From the NCBI RefSeq assembly GCF_000512585.2, contig NC_089245.1, positions 868,001-932,000 of the forward strand: a stretch of 64,000 bases of DNA. The letters run 5' to 3'. The notes beneath the pieces were generated by a model. It had not been told where the DNA came from and searched no databases. It saw only the letters and a list, made by a program, of their open reading frames with translations. Shown piece after piece: positions 45,744-57,474 of the stretch. The translations under genes and the position numbers were made by a program. This DNA comes from Kwoniella bestiolae CBS 10118. Taxonomy: Eukaryota; Basidiomycota; Tremellomycetes; Tremellales; Cryptococcaceae. The first letter of the stretch is position 1. Every line of letters starts with the position of its first letter.

Positions 45744-48700
45744 ATGTCCGTCACTTCCCACACCTCCTTCCCTCCTCCCACTCCTTCAGCCAGATCCAAC
45801 TTTACCACTCAATCGACCGAAAGAGACTTCGAGTCAGACTTGACGCATGACTTGGGCCCAGACTCAGCGTTTGACCTAGATGGAACGGGAATGATAGGGG
45901 ACGAAGAGGAAGCTGTCCATTTTTGCTTGTTGGCGGAGTTCGATATTGATGCTGGTGCTACGCTGGCACATCAATATCCATATCCGACTGGAACAGACGA
46001 ACAGTAAGTGATATCCACCTCTTATCGTCTGATTGTCAAGCTACATTGCCTCACAGAGCTCGCTGTAGTGAAGTAATACAAGCTGAAAGCTAATATCATA
46101 CGATGTTACACCCACCAGTCGCCTGGCAGAACTAATGTTACCGGATGGTGCTCACCTACGAGCAGAAGATTGGACGATCTTCTATCTCGGTCAAACTCCC
46201 TCTTCAGCAGTTGCTCCGATGCTATCCCACGAATCTTCCATGAGACTATCAACCGAATCTTCTGCTACGAGTACATCAAATAACGATAATAGGCGGACTA
46301 GCGTTATGCCTCTCGACCGGGCGACGAGGGGCGTAGCGGGCTCAGGTGGGGGGTTGTTGTATGTGTTAAATTGCGTGAGGATGAAGGAGGATAAGAAGAT
46401 GAGAAGAGGAGCGATGGTCAAGGCTATGGCTATTTGTACGCCGAATCCTTATATCGGTATATACAAGGTTAGTTTGGAATCACTGATTGATGGAGTCCAA
46501 CCATCTGGCATGAATCCATCTGCTCCATGCTGACCTCTGCGCAATTCGTATAGCCTTTACTTCTACTCGCCCTGGAAGAATATTTCCTCTCCCCTTCTCC
46601 CGAAATCCTCGCTCGTCTATTCGATTCCGCCAACGCCATCTCTACCGCCGGAATGCCCCGTCTGACACGATACGAGCGAATCTTGTTACGATGTTCAGAA
46701 AGAAAAGATCTCTTCGAAGAGAAATTCGGTATTACAGAACCGTTGAGCGGTACCAAGGAGATATTCGAGGATCTATCGTCTGAACCTGGTCATGGGACTG
46801 GAACGATGTCGGAAAGCGGTCATGGGAACGAAGGTCCCACACGAACAGGTTCAGGATCAGGATCAACATCGAATCATCGAAAGACCTTGTCGTCCTCCTC
46901 TGGCGTCAGAATGGTAAGAAAGGGATCTTCAAGCTCGCAGCAACTCCATTTGGCTACTCCCCCTTCGAGAGAGGGTAGGTTGACACCTGATATGGGTTAT
47001 GGGACCGGTGATCAGAGTCAATCGAAGAGAAAAGGCGTACCGAGGGATACACACTTCTTCGAAACGGAGGCTAGGTTCAAGAAGATAACTGTGCCGATTA
47101 GGATACCGATGACTGTTTTCGATGAGGATGTTGGTGATGTGAGTATCACCTTTCAATGATTGTTGCGGTTCCACAAGCTAATCTTCTACGTTTTAGTACT
47201 CCCTTATCGAGCTTGTACAAACCTTCTCACACACCATCACACCGTTCCCACCGCCCTACCACCCTCACCTACATACTAATGGATCGATGACCCATCCCAT
47301 CATACTCATCCTCAACGCGATGTTAGCTCACAAGCGAGTAATGTTCCTAGGCCATGGATTACCCGCAAACCAAGTCGCTCGTATGGTCTTAGCAGCATGT
47401 GCGTTGGGATCGGGTTGTGGACAAGTGTTAAGAGGTATGACCTCCTGTGCGTTTCCCTACGCCAATTTGGCTTCTCTGGATATACTAGAGGAGTTCTCAG
47501 GATTCGTAGCGGGAGTGACGAATCCTCGATTTGAAGAGTTACCTACAACTTGGGACGTACTGTGTAATTTGGAGACCGGGAAGATCACTGTGTCGAAGAA
47601 CCTCCAACCTTCTTCGGGCGGCATGACTTCTAGCAACAATTCGAGCAGTATCAACGCTGCGAATGTGGGATCGATGAGATCTGGTAGATCGTCTGAAACT
47701 AGTTTGGGAAGTTCGAGTATGATCAAAGTCGAGGATGATCCTAGTACGACGAGTGGCACGCCCCAGGCGAAGATGAATAGTATTGCCAAGAGCGATTGTA
47801 TCGATAATCAATTCATGGACGAGGTGGGTCATGCTCTTACATTTGTACATCATCTATCAGCCATAATCCCGTCTCTCTCGTTGTATCGCATCATGGTCAT
47901 GGGGCCGAACACATACTGAAATACTTCTTGACATTACAGATCCTATCAGCAACGACCTCGCATTACGGCGAATCCAACATCCGTCTTCGCTTCGTAGATT
48001 ACCTGAACCGCTTTGTCCGTATAGCCTCACATCAGGAATACACTCAAACTGGATCCACCAAGATTGGGTACCCATCTGTACCATACCGAGATGGGGTGCT
48101 GGGAAGTGGAGCGGTCTTTGCGGATGACCAGAGTAAACAGAGGGAGTTGTGGACGAATACACATAGGGTGGAGGCGTGGAGGAAGACTAGGAGTTATAAG
48201 ATGTTTGCGAAGGTGAGTTGCGTCTCTTTTGTTCCTCATGGAGGTGTCCTGTATCAGAGAGAAGATACACTTACTACCATACAGAATGAGGCATGGCATT
48301 TACTGATGATTACTCACTTCACACAGGACTGGCAATCACGTATGAAGAAACGCTCAGTGGGGTTCGATGTTCAACATCAGATAGCTAGATTGCGCTTGGC
48401 GAAGAACATGTCTGATGCTGAAGCTGAGGCTATCTTTGGGGCGCTGAATAATGGGATAAGGAATTACGATCAAGTCGTAGAGGTGAGTTTGTGGTTCTTG
48501 ATCGCTTCATATGCTCCAATCACCTTATCGGAATGTACATTCTGCCTTCCCGAAGCATTTGCTGATGATGTCTTCCCATTTGATGCAGCTTCTTACTCAT
48601 CTACCAGCACATTGGGGAGGACTCATGCCAATAGCTAATGGCCTGTTCCACCGTTGGGTCGGCGTACGAGAAAATGCTTTAGAACTGTTAATCACCTTAC

Positions 48701-49059
48701 AGCAGTATCCTGTAAGTCGCACCGTACCAGATACCCCGGCATCTCTATCTTCCTTCAACAACTATTCAAGCTGTATGTCCCGTGCATTTACTGAGCTTCC
48801 CACGTGACAGGTCGGTCGTCACGCAGTCTCATCAATGAACTATTTCCACCGCAAAGCACTCATCTCCCTCCTCGAACGACGAGAATCAGCAATACAGCGA
48901 CAGAGAGATAGAGAGAGGGAATTATCCAGACAGCAGGAAGAGGGATTTACGGCCGGTACGGCGCATGCTAATGGGTGGTTGGCGGGTGAGAGTTCTCCTA
49001 GTGGGACGGTTCTGGGGGGAAGTGCGAATGTCACGCCTCAAGGTGTTGGTAGGGCTTAG
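45744..49059 (+). CDS. Afi1/Mesa-type Arf3-docking protein with SPA (DENN-like) domain
   Basis: The start is MSVTSHTSFPPPTPSARSNF. The Afi1 docking domain follows: AVHFCLLAEFDIDAGATLAH then QYPYPTGTDEQRLAELMLPD and EDWTIFYLGQTP. After Ser/Thr-rich inserts come FETEARFKKITVPIRIPMTV, YSLIELVQTFSHTI and HPIILILNAMLAHKRVMFLG, the typical DENN/SPA core, then GMTSCAFPYANLASLDIL and NPRFEELPTTWDVLCNLETG. Later exons carry RLRFVDYLNRFVRIASHQEY, VGFDVQHQIARLRLAKNMSD and a conserved helical end (HWGGLMPIANGLFHRWVGVR, VGRHAVSSMNYFHRKAL). It closes VTPQGVGRA at 49059. In yeast Afi1 places Arf3 and helps set the axis of polarised growth. Ten or so exons are present. Confidence 0.85.
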
Positions 49060-49533
49060 AGTCCCGAGTGATACTACATTCAGCGAGGATTTATGGAGGA
49101 TCTTGTATGTTTTTGTATATTATTTATTAGCTTTGTTGTAAGCATAGCATCATGCATTGGTCTTGCACATTTGAGCGAGACTTGAAGTTATATTCCCAAG
49201 CAATTCGCTACAGCGGTTGCGGCACTTTCGGAAAGAACTATTGAGAAAGGTGTGATCGCAAAGTCATCAAGTATGCTGTACTTGTAGCTCAAAGCGAAAC
49301 CATCTCCTTGACGAACGTGACAGGTGATGATAAGTCAGTGCCGCAGAACGAAAACGAATGTATCCAATCTCAGTGCCATATCACTCTCCCTCGAGCGAGA
49401 GCAACCTTCAATCCATGATATACATCGGCATGCACTTGTCCATCACCGATCCGACGTTAATGTTTTTCTTTAGAATAAGAAAGAATACATCCCCAATAGA
49501 ATAGCAGCAACGTGTCTACCTAATACAAAAGAA
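49060..49533. other. convergent intergenic stretch
   Basis: This is the 3' flanks of the Afi1-like gene and RPS6. I see no gene. Confidence 0.4.
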
Positions 49534-50685
49534 TTAAGCAGATCGTCTGGCTTTCTTGGCGGCCTTGACGGCAGCGTTGTGGGTCTTCTTCTCCTCGGCG
49601 TGTTTGGCGAGAGCAGCCTTGTAGTCGGCAACGGTCTCCTTTTGAGATTCGGTTCGTCTCTTCTTGAGGGATCGGAGGTGTCTCTTTCTTTGGAGTCTGA
49701 GAGGAGTGACGAGTCGCTACGATGATAAAACATATTATGTCAGTTGTGGTTCTTCCCTTCCCTCATCATACAGGCATCTCGAGGACGGTAAGTGGAAAGT
49801 GATGCGTCAGAGGGAAAGTAGGGCCAACAACACTGACTTGAATCTTGGGAGCTTTGGTGGTGGTCTTTCCGTTCTTCTTGGTGACCTCTCGTCTAACAAC
49901 GAATTTTCTAACGTCATCTTCCTTGGACAAGTTGAAGAACTTTCTGATCTTGGTGGCTCTCTTGGGACCCAATCGTTTGGGGAGGACGGTGTCGGTGAGA
50001 CCTGGGATATCCTTTTCACCTTGCTTGACAATGGCGACGGCGAGGACACCAATGTCGTTTCCGACGATACATCCTCGGACGGACTATGAATTCAATCAAT
50101 GACCTCGTCAGCTCACTGAATCACTGACGATGCACAGGAGCGACCCTCAGACCCACCTTTCTCTTTCTCTCACCGTCTCGTCGAGCTCGGTAACAGGAGT
50201 GTCCATCAGCAAGGAGGAGTCGGGTTCTGTTTTGGAGAAGGACACCTATAACGATCCAACAACATCAGTATAACCATTCCACCAATCCCTACATCCTCCA
50301 GAAGCCAATAAACCCACCTTGTTTCATGGGGAAACCTTGCTTGTCGTTACCACCAGTAACTCTAACGACGTAACCGGCGAATTCCTCTCCGAGGGAGTCG
50401 ATGGGGACCTCTTGACCCATTCTCTTTTCTAAGAAGACTCGACTATGATAACGACGACAACAGAATCAGCATAACATTCCCTCACTCTACACCTTGATCT
50501 CATCCTCCTAACCGTATTCATCCTCCCTTGACTTCAACAACATATCCAGTCCGGTCCATCCAATATTGTCCTTTTCTCCTTCTCTGTTCCTCCATCGAAA
50601 AGAACGAGACTCACGTCTTTCTCTCATCCTCGAAGTCAACGAGCTTTTGAGCGCCAGTGGCAGGGTTGGAGAAGTTGACCTTCAT
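49534..50685 (-). CDS. RPS6: 40S ribosomal protein eS6
   Basis: Spliced exons give [20 protein letters not shown], then [60 protein letters not shown] and [20 protein letters not shown]. Next are [20 protein letters not shown] and [20 protein letters not shown]. The last exon reads [20 protein letters not shown] and ends [11 protein letters not shown]. This is eS6 over its whole length, a small-subunit protein phosphorylated by TOR/S6K signalling in other eukaryotes. The C-terminus lacks the RRASSLRA-type phosphosite end seen in many eS6 proteins. At least five introns occur. The first coding exon ends FEDERKT. It is divergent from RPS13. Confidence 0.95.
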
Positions 50686-51223
50686 TTTGAATCTTTAAGG
50701 ATGAGGAGAAGGGAAAGGTGATGAACGACGATGAAGAAGTATTTGATGATATCCAACGCAGAGTGAGAGCAACAGCAAAGCATACCGACCAGCACAGTAT
50801 GGAGAATTACACCCATTCTACATTTTTGCACAACTCTCAATTTCTCGCATTTATGCCACCGCAAAGATATCGCCGCGGAGTTTGGGGGCGCTCCCCCGGC
50901 GTTTTGTTCCCTACATTTTAGGTGCGTCGCGGCGATATCTCTCTCATTTCAAAAGTGGCATGTTACTGGAAATTGGGACTTGTAATTTTCACCATTCATG
51001 CGCTGGTCGTCGTTCCCGTTACCCTAGCACACCAATTTGGCTTCATCTTCAGTCCCAACGATCAGCCTGTTAGTCTCTTCATCCATCAAGAACTGCGTGA
51101 GTCCACCTTGATCATCACCATCTCCCCTGCTCGCCATCTGACAGACCTTGTTTGGACATACAGTGCGGCTCCCCTATCTTCCCTCGTCGGTAAATCAGCA
51201 GTAACAAAAAACAATCTTTCAAA
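50686..51223. promoter_or_regulatory. bidirectional promoter of RPS6 and RPS13
   Basis: This 538-nt stretch lies between two divergent ribosomal protein genes. It contains a 13-bp inverted repeat (listed separately) with a GC-rich spacer. Co-regulation of the pair is likely. Confidence 0.55.
50865..50940. repeat. 13-bp perfect inverted repeat in the RP promoter
   Basis: AGATATCGCCGCG at 50865-50877 and its exact reverse complement at 50928-50940 flank a 50-bp spacer. The spacer contains a second short hairpin (GGGGGCGCTCCCCC). Confidence 0.9.
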
Positions 51224-52055
51224 ATGGGTCGGTAAGTTAGGAGTTTCATTGTGAGGAAAGGTCATGGAGGACATGGTAGAAAGGAGAAAGATCATTGCTG
51301 GAGGACATGGCAACATGTGTTGGACTGCAATGGAGGATGGAAGAGACACAGGGGCTAGAGCATCTTATGGTCACGGCTATACAGATTGCTGACAGTGAGC
51401 TCTCAATAGAATGCACTCCTCCGGAAAGGGTATGTCCGCCTCTGCCCTCCCTTACAGAAGATCTCAACCATCTTGGTCCAAGGCCACCCCCGAGGAAGTC
51501 TCCGACCAAATCTTCAAGCTTGCTCGAAGAGGTCTCTCCCCATCTCAAATCGGTGTTGTCCTTAGAGACTCTCACGGTATCCCCCAAGTTAAGAATGTTA
51601 CCGGTAACAAGATCTTGAGAATCCTCAAGACCAACGGTGAGTTTGGTGTTTTGTTGTGTTGCGATGGGCAGAACGAGATCATATTCAGTGTGCTCGAGGA
51701 TGATCATCATTTTCTTGTGACATTTTACTGATATCTGTATCTCCATCTTCCAGGTCTCGCCCCTTCCATCCCCGAGGACATGTACCACCTCATCAAGAAG
51801 GCCGTCTCCGTCCGAAAGCACCTCGAGAGAAACAGAGCCGACAAGGATGGTAAATTGTGAGTTTGCCTTTCACATTTACAGAGTTGTCGACACGTTCCTA
51901 GACCACTGGCGCTGATTTTTTCTTCTCCTTACTCCAGCCGAATGATTCTCATCGAATCCAGAATCCACAGACTTGCTCGATACTACATTAAGACTCAACA
52001 ACTCCCTGCCACCTTCAAATACGAGGCCGCTACCGCTTCTACCCTTGTCGCTTAA
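51224..52055 (+). CDS. RPS13: 40S ribosomal protein uS15
   Basis: Exon 1 is only 8 nt (ATG GGT CG). It joins to [20 protein letters not shown] after a long first intron of about 180 nt, giving [10 protein letters not shown]. The protein continues [81 protein letters not shown] and [20 protein letters not shown]. It ends [20 protein letters not shown] and TASTLVA. This is full-length uS15 (yeast Rps13), which binds 18S rRNA in the platform region of the small subunit. The first intron was inspected for a box C/D snoRNA and none was convincing. Confidence 0.96.
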
Positions 52056-52455
52056 GCGGGTTGAGGATAGATAGGCAGTTAGGTTGAATTGATATTAGGG
52101 ATGCATTGATCTTTCTTCTCTAAAAACGATTGTCCGCTCTCATCTTGTAAGAGTCTTTGCATGGTCTCTCGATTCGTTTGTCATTGGCAAGAAACATCTG
52201 AGACCAACCAAAAGTTGGAATTATTAGTACAGATTTCGACATGAAGAAAGCTGAATCGCTCTGCTGACTCCTTTCTCATATCTGACTGTTGCAAATAAGT
52301 CGAATTTGACATATATGGTACATGACTGATACTGATACAAACTATATAAATGCGGGGTATACACATATCACACCTCGGACCTTTTCGCAAGTCCAACCGA
52401 ACTTCTTACTAGACCAGAGTGAGTCACTGAAATTATGGATCCTTTCGAAGCGTAA
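52056..52455. other. convergent intergenic stretch
   Basis: This is the 3' flanks of RPS13 and the ubiquitin-conjugating enzyme gene. I see no gene. Confidence 0.4.
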
Positions 52456-53764
52456 TCAAGTAGCATACTTGCTAGTATACTCAGCGGCCTTCTTATCAAA
52501 CCCCTTCCTATCAGTCCTATATTGTTCGGCCTGATCACAAGATTCTCTCTTCAGCTAATCATTCAATCGTAATGAAGAAAGCTGGGATGAAACTTACGAT
52601 AGAGGATACGAGTGGGTCATCGGGGTTGGGAGTTTCAATCAGATCGTATATCGCTTCGAGGACTACGTTTTGCATGAACCATTTGATCAGTTCGGGCCAA
52701 CGACTAGATGACGTCTTTGACAATGAATGGACTGGAGCTGAGAGCGGAGAAGGAGGAAGATGTAGATTGAAATGAAATGTCAGACGTACCCCCTGTCATC
52801 TTGGTGGCGGGCTTCCAATTCTCAGTCTTGAGAAGACCGATACACAAGCTATGTGGGAGGTATCAGTGATTTTGTCTCACCACAACGTTGACAGGACCAC
52901 GCCTAGTGAACGTGTGAAGAGCTGGTATGATCTTGATTTTCAGACAGAAGAGATCAGAAGAGTTAAGGAAAGTTGACTCACTTTCCATCGCTATCGACGT
53001 TGGGGTGGTACATCTTAGTCTTGAAAAGGAGCTACATTATTGCAGAACCGTCAGCTTCGCCCTTCGCATATAAAGTCGCTTGAGGAGAGAGAGAGTCGAG
53101 GTGTTTTCATCTGAAGTCGAGGGAAAAGAGGAAAACTCACCACAGGTGGTTTGAACGGATAATCCTTCGTGAAATCAGCTGTCAACTTGAATTTACCTTT
53201 CTGATAAGGTGTGTTGGGCTACAATCATGAATGAGGAGCGTAATCAATCAGCAATTGTAACTTTATCGCCATAGTCGATACCATCCGCTCGTGACATCAT
53301 GCCGAGCTCTCTCCTTTACACCTGACTGACCACTGCTTGTCCCACCCTCTCACCACATATCACTTATATCCCTCTACGTAATGAAGAAGTCCATTGTGGG
53401 AAGGACAAGGAAGAGAGTGCTTACAGGTCCAGTAATGGTGATTGTCCAAATCTGAAAATTATCTTCATCCGGTACAACCTGAATCCCCTTCGGAGGTGAA
53501 TTCATCAGATCTCCCAACTCCTATGATGATGCAACGGAATATCAGTCCAAGTTTACTTGTATATCCGACAGTCTGCGTTTAGAGCGAGGGATTTATACGA
53601 TACCAAGATGAGAACATGATGCGAACGCTCTCAAGAGCTTGGTGGTCGTGCTCGCCACCATTAGGGCTGGGGGAAGGAGGGAAGGAAGGAAGGAAGGAAG
53701 GAAGGATGGCAGAAGGAAGTTGAGAACTTACTTTTTGGATACGTCTTGTTGAAGTCGAAGCCAT
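52456..53764 (-). CDS. ubiquitin-conjugating enzyme E2 (UBC fold)
   Basis: Short exons join to MASTSTRRIQK, ELGDLMNSPPKGIQVVPDED, NFQIWTITITGP, PNTPYQKGKFKLTADFTKDY, PFKPPV, LLFKTKMYHPNVDSDGK, LCIGLLKTENWKPATKMTG, VLEAIYDLIETPNPDDPLVS and AEQYRTDRKGFDKKAAEYTS, ending KYAT. The HPN motif and the Cys in GKLCIGLL (the acceptor of ubiquitin from E1) are present. The ENWKPATK and RKxFxKxAxEYTxKY blocks recall UBE2L3 (UbcH7), but the rest is closer to generic Ubc4/5-like E2s, so the subclass is open. Length is about 150 residues, normal for a class I E2. Six introns or more interrupt it, and the first holds a GGAA microsatellite. Confidence 0.92.
53671..53705. repeat. (GAAG)n microsatellite in E2 intron 1
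   Basis: This is a purine-only run of GAAG/GGAA units in the first intron of the ubiquitin-conjugating enzyme gene. Confidence 0.85.
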
Positions 53765-54368
53765 GATTACTCTTCTTCTCTCTTCTCAAACAAATTCGAC
53801 TGGATCGTGGGTGCTTTCTACTTTGAAATGATGGATCTGCTATATGTTGTTGATGTATGTGAGAGTATAAGAGAATAGAAGATATCATGATGCTACTTAC
53901 CATTCGAGTACCCTCTCGTTCGGTAGTCAACCTCCACTTTCCTTTTCCTAGTGTGTGGCAAACTACAGTACTGCCGTCATAATGTCCCGTCATACATGTA
54001 TTGATCGAGATAACCGGAATGTAACATGCAGTGCAGCACGAAGACAATGTGACAGACTGCATTACGATCCATCCATCTGACCCAGAAGATAATTCTAGGA
54101 TTCGAGAACGTAAAGAGATGAATCAGGAAAGAAAAGGAGTATTGGATCTCATTCGTAAACATTTCGTTAGGTTGAACAAACAATATTGAATTGACCAGAA
54201 TTAGATTGACTATAAAGAAAAAAAGAACGGGGGCATCATCTAGCAGGGTACGTATATGAGATATGACTATGCACAGGATCTATATCTAGTTGACTAGTTG
54301 AAAGGTAGGGATACGAGGATGTCGGATAGTATCGATGTTGATTGAGGGAGGTTTCGTGATATACTGGA
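53765..54368. other. intergenic between PAC1 and the E2 gene
   Basis: This is the 5' flank of the E2 gene and 3' flank of PAC1. I see no gene. Confidence 0.4.
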
Positions 54369-56980
54369 TCATGGTGTCCATATCTGCATAAACCGATATA
54401 TCAGCTCCGATTCGTCCTTCCTTACGCTTATCAAGATTGACCAAGTCAGATGAGTTCGATAAACCCACCTTGACAGTCTGATCCACACTCCCCGTAGCCA
54501 ACACATTTATCCTCCTCGGCCCACTATTCTCCTCATCCTTCTTCTTCCCACCGGCAGCATCACCATTAACCACCACCTCATTATTCTGATTCCCACCTAT
54601 CAGTGCTCTACCCCACGACATGGACGTGACGAAATGACCATGAGCATCTATCGTCTTCGTGCATCGTCCGTTCGCCAGATCCCATATCTTTATGGTCTTA
54701 TCGTCTGAGGCTGAGAGCAGGTATTTGCCTGAAGGATGGAATACTAATGCTCGGATCCAGTTATCGTGGCCGACCTGATAACAAGTTCACGTATCAGCGA
54801 TGTTGTCACGTACGATATGAAGATCACTTTCGGATCAAGGTTATTGGAGTTGTGGGATTTCCCATATTCCAGTGGGAAGGGATGAGAGTCAGTTATGGGG
54901 TGAGATCGACTCACAAATGACCGTAAACATTGACCTGAAATGGCATCCCATAGTTTTATCGTCTTATCCCTCGAACCGGTCACAACAAATGCACCAGGTG
55001 ATTTCGCCCTGCTATCTCCTGCTGGTGGATTCTGCAATTGCAAAGCGATCGACAAGATCGTCAGCTGACCCTGCTCTGCACTTGTGCCAAGTTCGGAAGA
55101 GGGAGCTCACACCTAGACCTGCTAACTCCCTTATCGCAGGATAACAATTCACAGGAGCGAATATCGCGCATTCCAATACATGTTCATGCCCCCTCAGTTC
55201 TATCTTGGTTTCGCCAGTTGCGAAATCCCATATACGTGATGTCTGTACACATGATCTATCAGCCACGTGTCGCTCGGAGGACTATATGAAAGCTGATCCG
55301 AGGTATGAGAAACTCACCTGATCATTCGAACAGCTCACTAACCACTTGCCATCGTCTGACGGTACGACGCCACGTACCCATTCCGAATGTCCCGTAAATG
55401 TTTTAACGCAGTATCTAGTAAGAAGTTTGTGTATCAGCTAAGAACCCTGCGTGTCGACAACTTCGTTTTCTTTCGATACCACAGTCTCTTTTTGGCCGGG
55501 GATCCATGGAGCAATGACAGATTCTACGATAGGATTTTTGCAACCACCGCGTTGGGCGTCCATAGACATCGTCATAACATTCCTTTCAAATCCAGACCCG
55601 ACAACAAGGATCATAGATCACTCACCCACTGGCAACCTCCCAGACTTTTATAGTCTTATCCCTACTTGCCGATACCAACTTCTCACCATCTGGCGTAAAC
55701 CGCACGCTTGATACCGAATGATCATGTCCATGTAATGTTTTCACATTCGTATATTCGTTCGAAGTATCCCATACTTTTATCGTCAAATCGGATGAACACG
55801 TTACTGAGTGAGAAAGGAGAGATGAGGTGTTAGCACATCTCTACGAGCCCTCTTGACTATCACTTGATTTGCTCATTCTCTTATACAGTCCATCACATCC
55901 CTCTGTCCTATATACTTTGATAATATCCCACTACCGCCGTTCCCTTTCTCTCCCTCATTGCTATCACCAATCCACCGACATTCCAATCCCCTATCCTTGC
56001 GATTCTCTACTACCCATAAGATATATAATCCTCGAAACAGACAACTCACCCATCAGCCCCCCCTTCGCATCGAAATCCACATCCCCCACACTCTTCGTAT
56101 GCCCCTTCAACGTCCGTTCCATCTCCCCCGACTCCCAATCCCAAATCTTCACCGTCGAATCCTCACTCGCACTGGCCAATACCGTCCAGGTAGGGTGGAA
56201 GCTCACTTTGGTTATGGGAGCCCTGTGGGAAGTGAGGGTATGTCGAGCTGGAGCTCTTGGTATAAATGGTGTGGAAGTGGATGAGGAGGAGGAGGAGGCT
56301 CGATGGGGGGAGGAAAGTTCGGCGAGGAGGGAGGCGTTTCGGGTTTCTAGGTCCATTATCTGTTGGTGGTGGTGTATTAGCTTGGCATTCCTTGTAGTCG
56401 ACATAGACATCGTCTAGACTGATATAATAGGGTGGAGGAATGTTGAGCAGGAGTAGGGGTATATCAAGGTGTCAAGGGCAAGTTGACTTGACATCTTCGT
56501 TAGTGAGGATTATCCTTTGCCTCATTTCAACAAAGATGAGAACCTTTCCTTTCCCCTTTGCCTAGAACCACGAAGCTTAGATGTGGGATTTGTTCAGCCG
56601 AAATACAAAGGCCAGCTCACCTTTTTCTGCAACCTGATCACACTAGTCCACTTCTTCTCCAGCAATCCCACCCATCTAGCTTTGGGATCATCCACCTGGA
56701 AATCCTCATTATCCGTCTCCTTCTTCAACGCCTCGTAGGATTCGTGCAGGCCTGCTTGGTGGAGATAAGATAGCATAGATTTGTGTCTATAGAATGTTCA
56801 TTTCGAATTGAGGGGGACGTATTCGTCAAGCGAGGATTTTTTGTATAACGAGGAAAGGACGAAGGAGTGACAAGGGTTAGAATTAACCGTCATCAGCACT
56901 TGAGCTGCTAGATTTGATATTACAAGTCTAAGTGCCACCTACAGCTCATCTTTCTGACGCTCAGAGAGGAGGCTCGACAT
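54369..56980 (-). CDS. PAC1: LIS1 / nuclear distribution protein PAC1
   Basis: This is the dynein regulator that acts in nuclear positioning. The start [13 protein letters not shown] (56980) joins to [20 protein letters not shown], the LisH motif. [12 protein letters not shown] and the coiled coil [17 protein letters not shown] follow. Seven WD40 repeats come next, including [20 protein letters not shown] with [72 protein letters not shown] and [15 protein letters not shown]. The last repeat ends [12 protein letters not shown], with the stop at 54369-54371. The final acceptor (TATGCAG) sets this C-terminus, and the longer frame to 54286 is a shadow. An insert rich in Asn/Gly/Lys ([20 protein letters not shown]) lies in the last blade, as in other fungal PAC1 proteins. 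Confidence 0.95.
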
Positions 56981-57474
56981 TTTGCGTAGGTCGAGTCAAG
57001 CCTCCAGAAGGATTATCGAGTAGCTTATCTCGGATTAATAGCTAGATGTCAAGCTGGAAGGGACGAAGGGAGGAAAGGGTTGATCGATTGTCGAGAATCG
57101 TATGTTCACTTGGTATGCACTTTTCCGTCTCTAAATGACGAGCTCGTTTGTCCTTTGCGTTCTACTGCTCTGATTGTTGTTGATGAGATAGCCCGAGGGA
57201 GATTGATGGGTGAAAGTCAGAGTATGAAAGGAATACGGTGTCGACGATAGTCACAACAGAGATAACTTAGAGATGGTGAAGGCACGTCCACTTTTAGCTA
57301 ACACTTGACTTTGACTTCACGTCTCTCTGCCTCTGTTTAACCCGCGTTTCCTCATTACACAAATAAAACATCCATACAACAACAACGTATGCATAGCTTC
57401 CATTTCCATCTCATCTTCCTCACATGCATAGACAGTATCTACTACCCTCACTACTATCCAGGCAATGATCCAAT
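56981..57474. promoter_or_regulatory. divergent promoter PAC1 / dienoyl-CoA isomerase
   Basis: This 494-nt stretch lies between divergent starts. I could assign no specific motif. Confidence 0.35.

Noticed and set aside
51234..51411. Possible snoRNA in the unusually long first intron of RPS13, and a GATGATC...CTGA pair in its second intron
   Set aside because: Neither contains a proper box C (RTGATGA) with box D and a terminal stem.
54286..54621. A longer C-terminus for PAC1 running to 54286
   Set aside because: Splicing at the TATGCAG acceptor gives the conserved DQTVKIW end and a stop at 54369.
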